64,000 nucleotides of DNA from Glandiceps talaboti (lineage: Eukaryota > Hemichordata > Enteropneusta > Spengelidae): NCBI RefSeq assembly GCF_964340395.1, contig NC_135557.1, forward strand, positions 12,729,546-12,793,545. The letters run 5' to 3'. Of the stretch, positions 22,817 through 64,000 are shown one piece after another. The position numbers and the translations under genes were made by a program. Position 1 is the stretch's first letter, and each line of letters begins with the position of its first letter. Under the pieces are notes generated by a model, which searched no databases, was not told the DNA's origin, and worked only from the letters and a program-made list of their open reading frames with translations.

Positions 22817-23134
22817 AGTGGACATATGGATGAGGATTGGGTATTTATTTTAGATTTTTAATTTATAAAACAGTTTTCCTTACTTGAAAAATTACTGTGA
22901 AACAACATATGCCAAGTCCTTGTTAGTAACTCGATAAATTGCAAAAGATTAATAAATGTGTAAAATGTTTGTTACAATAACAAAACTTTTTATACACATA
23001 TTTTAGCTTTTTGCAAATATTGAGTTACAAACACAGACTTAGTCAATGTCGCTTCATATTGATTTTTCACTCAGTAGGAAGCCATGATAGAAATTAAAAT
23101 TCCAAAATAAATACCTACTCATCCATAAGTCCAC
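22817..23134. mobile_element. Fold-back MITE, copy C
   Basis: Starts after TTAA with AGTGGACATATGGATGAGG and ends ATCCATAAGTCCACC. Diverged, with a deletion in the right arm. Confidence 0.82.
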
Positions 23135-23536
23135 CACAATAACAGTAGCCTGTAAAGTAATGGTATATGTAAAATATCATTTTTTCTTTGTAGCTGGTTA
23201 CCGACTGTAATCCACATCTCAATATATTAGTATTTTTTTCTAACAACCATTGAATAGTTTCTGAAAAAAATATATATTAAAAACAAGCTATTTCAGAAAG
23301 ATTTAATTAAATTGACAATTTCAAAAATTTACTGAATTGAATTTGTAACTGTAAAGAACAAGTCAAAATTTGCATAATTTACTTGTGAAATTTGCATATA
23401 TAATTGTACTTTGTAAATATTTTTTTTATTTTGTATATACTAGATATCTTTTCAATAAATAAGAGATTTACCCGCTGTAAACATAAACAGGTACATATTC
23501 TTCAAAACGTTGGGTTTTATGTTATTTTATTTTATC

Positions 23537-23662
23537 TTTTCATTTCATTTCATTTCATTTCATTTCATTTCATTTCATTTCATTTTATTAGTATTTTATT
23601 TTATTTTACTTTATTTTATTTTGTTTTATTTTATTTTATTTTATTTTATTTTATTTTATTTA
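23537..23662. repeat. Pentanucleotide microsatellite (TTTCA)n/(TTTTA)n
   Basis: TTTCA units followed by TTTTA units. The FHFISFHF and FYFILFYF reading frames are artefacts. Confidence 0.95.
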
Positions 23663-24185
23663 AATTTTATTTCCAAGATGACCAAAAGGAGCAAAGGCCC
23701 ATTTATTATTTTTATTAACAGTGATTTCCACAATACTGTGCAGTTTGTCTGTTTGAGACAGAAACCAGTAAGAAACTGGACATGCTACATTTTAAGATAG
23801 CGAGATTAAATGAGTACAGTTTCTTGCTACATTTTGTCAAAGTGAAATGAACTACACATGCCACCATACAGACATCAAATGAACACAGCAAAGGACATTT
23901 TACATGGAGGCATATGCGAAGATTCATTGAGTGTTTGATACTAAGAAAAATATTGACACCCGAATGTCTGCATGGAGTTGCAATACATTCAAATGGTTTA
24001 TATCATTTAGACCAAATGTAGCAAAAAATGCAATCTTGCTATTAAAGTGAGGCATATGCAGTTTCTTGTTGGTTTCTGTGTGGTTGTATGAAACAGAAAA
24101 ACTGAATGGTATTGTGAAATTGACTATATCGGACTTAATAGGTTTGAAGAATATTTGACAGTTCATGTGTGTGTGCGCATGTGTG

Positions 24186-24206
24186 TGTGTCTCTGTGTCT
24201 GTATGC

Positions 24207-24239
<33 letters not shown>

Positions 24240-24316
24240 TGTATATATGTATAGATGGATTGGTGGATGGATGTATGTTTATATGTATGGATGTATGTAT
24301 GTATGTATGTATGTAT
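24186..24316. repeat. (TATG)n microsatellite
   Basis: TATG and TGGATG units. Confidence 0.93.
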
Positions 24317-24479
24317 TTTTTTTATAAAAAGAACTTTATGGTCTCAGCAAACTCAACTGAAAGGGTTTCCAAAAGCTCTGACTAGCTTTTGCCATTGAGA
24401 TATACGACTCACGAGCGAAAATTCAAAAATTTAAAATGTCAGAAATATTGTAGTAGCATTCATCCTTCAAATCTACAGG

Positions 24480-24850
24480 TTGACAGCGACCCAGGAGCGC
24501 TGCAATCTGATTAAAATCCGATGTGGTGAAAGCGGCTAGATGTCCTTATTTACCTCTATTGTTGTGACGTTTGTTTTGTTCGGAGTGATCGCCGCGCCAG
24601 TGGGGGGGGGGGGGGGGGGGGGGACTCGTGTAGTAGACGCAATAACGATGGAATAAAGGTAAATACAGGAAAACCAGCCTATCTAACATCAGATTTTAAT
24701 CAGATTGCATTCGCCCGGGGGAAAAAAAATCACGTAAAAGACGCAATAACGATGGAATAAAGGTAAATACAGGAAAACCAGCCTATCTAACATCAGATTT
24801 TAATCAGATTGGGAGCGCTGCTTGCAATCCTTGGGGGGGGGGGGGGGGCG
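24480..24850. repeat. G-rich fold-back cluster with direct duplication
   Basis: A 70-bp block (ACGCAATAACGATGGAATAA ... TCAGATTTTAATCAGATT) is present twice (about 24637 and 24742) and once inverted (about 24502-24560, AATCTGATTAAAATCCGATG). Two poly-G runs (24602-24623, 24834-24848) flank the copies. Confidence 0.85.
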
Positions 24851-25485
24851 CAGAAGTGAGGGCCACTGAGAACTCTCAGACTAGCTGGTAAGCTAGAGAC
24901 TGAATGTTTACACAAGTGATCACAGTGTGGCTGAACAATTCACACCTTAGCTTATATACACTGTGACATAGCTGATAACAGCTAAAGATAAACATTGGGA
25001 ATGAATAAAAGTGTAGTAAAAAAACATGTAAATCTGTATCTTCGCATATGCCTCCAGTTCCATGTGGTTACATCATACACTTCTATGACGATTTGACTTG
25101 CTTGTATTCAAACTTAATTCTGTGGGAGATTATGACATCTACTCAATATTCAATAGTATGCTGATTTGCCGTAAAGGTTGAATCACAGGCATGGTACGCA
25201 CGATCTACCCTCAACGATTTGCACAACAGCCATCGGTAGCTTTCATAAACACACATTACACAAACTGTTTTTATTGAAAAACAAAATTAGAATAATGATA
25301 TCGGCTGGAACAGGTTAACTTGAAGACTTTGCCAGCTTACATCACGCATTGTTCATTTATATTGTACATGTTAGCGAGGAGTAAACGCCATCTTACGCCT
25401 AGCGCCTACAGGTAAAGTTTACTTTGTTTTTGGTGGCGCTGTTCAACCAACTTTTATGCAAATATGAACGGTGAATATTCATGAG

Positions 25486-25501
25486 GTTGTCGTTAGGAAA
25501 C
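25486..25501 (+). promoter_or_regulatory. Weak RFX X-box-like site upstream of SPA17
   Basis: GTTGTCGTTAGGAAAC, about 130 bp upstream of the ATG, resembles the RFX X-box half-sites GTNRCC / RGYAAC with one mismatch in each half-site and a 4-bp spacer, longer than usual. X-boxes are common in promoters of ciliary genes. Confidence 0.22.
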
Positions 25502-25632
25502 ACGATGTAAACGCTAGCGACCATTGAAATCACTCAGCCACCATTGAACTGTAGGGAAATCAATATATTTTGGTTCAAAATCAATCATTCGTCGTAGATA
25601 CGTCATATTTTGTGAGATACAGGGTAATCAAG

Positions 25633-63516
<37,884 letters not shown>

Positions 63517-63787
63517 GTGTGTGTTTTCATGTCATATGGACAGGGTGCAAAACTGAGCATTTTGTAAATAACCAAGAAAGAAGACAGTTATTACAATCCT
63601 CCACTGTGTAATTAAGTTTAAATGATATACTTCGGAGAGTAAAGTATGTACAGACTGTAGTGGTCATAACCCATTGCAAGTACACATGTACTGTGTGCTG
63701 AACTAACATAACAATAATTATTAATGTCACCAGTGAAGCTACATGTGTACGTTGTATGTCTATGAATGTCATTCTGTCTCTGTTCCT

Positions 63788-63846
63788 TTGTCTGTCTGTC
63801 TGTCTGTCTGTTTGTGTTTGCCTCTAATCCTCTGTCTATCTGATTG

Positions 63847-63879
<33 letters not shown>

Positions 63880-63897
63880 GATTGTCTGTCTGTCTCT
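63788..63897. repeat. (TCTG)n microsatellite
   Basis: TCTG tracts interrupted by TCTATCTGATTG. Confidence 0.95.
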
Positions 63898-64000
63898 TAA
63901 GTACTGTTAAGTATGTTGTATTGTTACATGTTTCTTTCATCTGTGTTTTGTATGCCTGTTGACTATCTGCTTTACAAATCATTCATTTCATTGCCTGTAA

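Larger units (their letters stand above)
20380..25480. other. 3' UTR and intergenic region
   Basis: No protein-coding gene is supportable. It contains a decayed LINE end, MITE copy C, pentanucleotide and TATG repeats, and a G-rich fold-back cluster. An inverted pair (ACATGGAGGCATATGCGAAG near 23902 and CTTCGCATATGCCTCCAG near 25039) may bound a larger fold-back unit. Confidence 0.5.

Overview
The window reads as animal nuclear DNA, AT-rich and intron-dominated. It has GT-AG introns up to about 17 kb, long microsatellites ((CT)n, (TATG)n, (TCTG)n), many fold-back (MITE-like) elements, and a great excess of the palindrome TACATGTA. I see no operons or bacterial signals. A marine invertebrate (mollusc, lancelet or hemichordate type) is the best guess; the sequence alone does not settle the species.

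Layout, all recognised genes on the + strand. (1) 1-3.8 kb: intergenic, with microsatellites and a 256-bp perfect tandem duplication. (2) 3.9-4.7 kb: a small two-exon putative gene (72 aa, Cys-rich start, acidic tail) that I do not recognise. (3) 6.5-20.4 kb: a 13-exon gene whose exon phases all agree, predicting 744 aa: a Tyr/Asn/Pro-rich N-terminal half, one IQ (calmodulin-binding) motif, then acidic helical segments. I cannot name its family. (4) 20.4-25.6 kb: intergenic, with a decayed LINE end, a MITE and poly-G fold-backs. (5) 25.6 kb to at least 63.5 kb: an orthologue of sperm surface protein Sp17 (SPA17). It has an RIIa dimerisation/docking exon, a conserved second exon, two separate IQ exons, and a run of phase-0 exons encoding a long acidic tail. 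It may continue past the window.

The most interesting point is in the SPA17 locus. Upstream of the shared IQ exons there is a short exon (57259-57300) encoding MGKGLSKLSRRSKR. It looks like an N-myristoylation plus polybasic membrane anchor and is in phase 0 with the first IQ exon. A transcript from it would drop the RIIa domain and give lipid anchor + IQ + acidic tail, the architecture of GAP-43/neuromodulin and of Drosophila igloo. Two weaker phase-0 first-exon candidates lie at 32780-32857 and 46314-46400. The locus could therefore make both a ciliary/sperm RIIa-IQ protein and a membrane-bound GAP-43-like protein from shared exons. In humans SPA17 and neurogranin (NRGN) are neighbours, which makes this worth testing.

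The second theme is repeats that copy splice sites. In the 744-aa gene the donor of exon 12 is amplified into about 30 tandem copies, the acceptor of exon 12 is present three times, and the donor end of exon 2 is duplicated. The third theme is fold-back elements whose inverted arms are themselves tandem arrays (26.2, 41.0 and 59.2 kb), plus a six-member family of about 350-bp fold-back MITEs flanked by TTAA.
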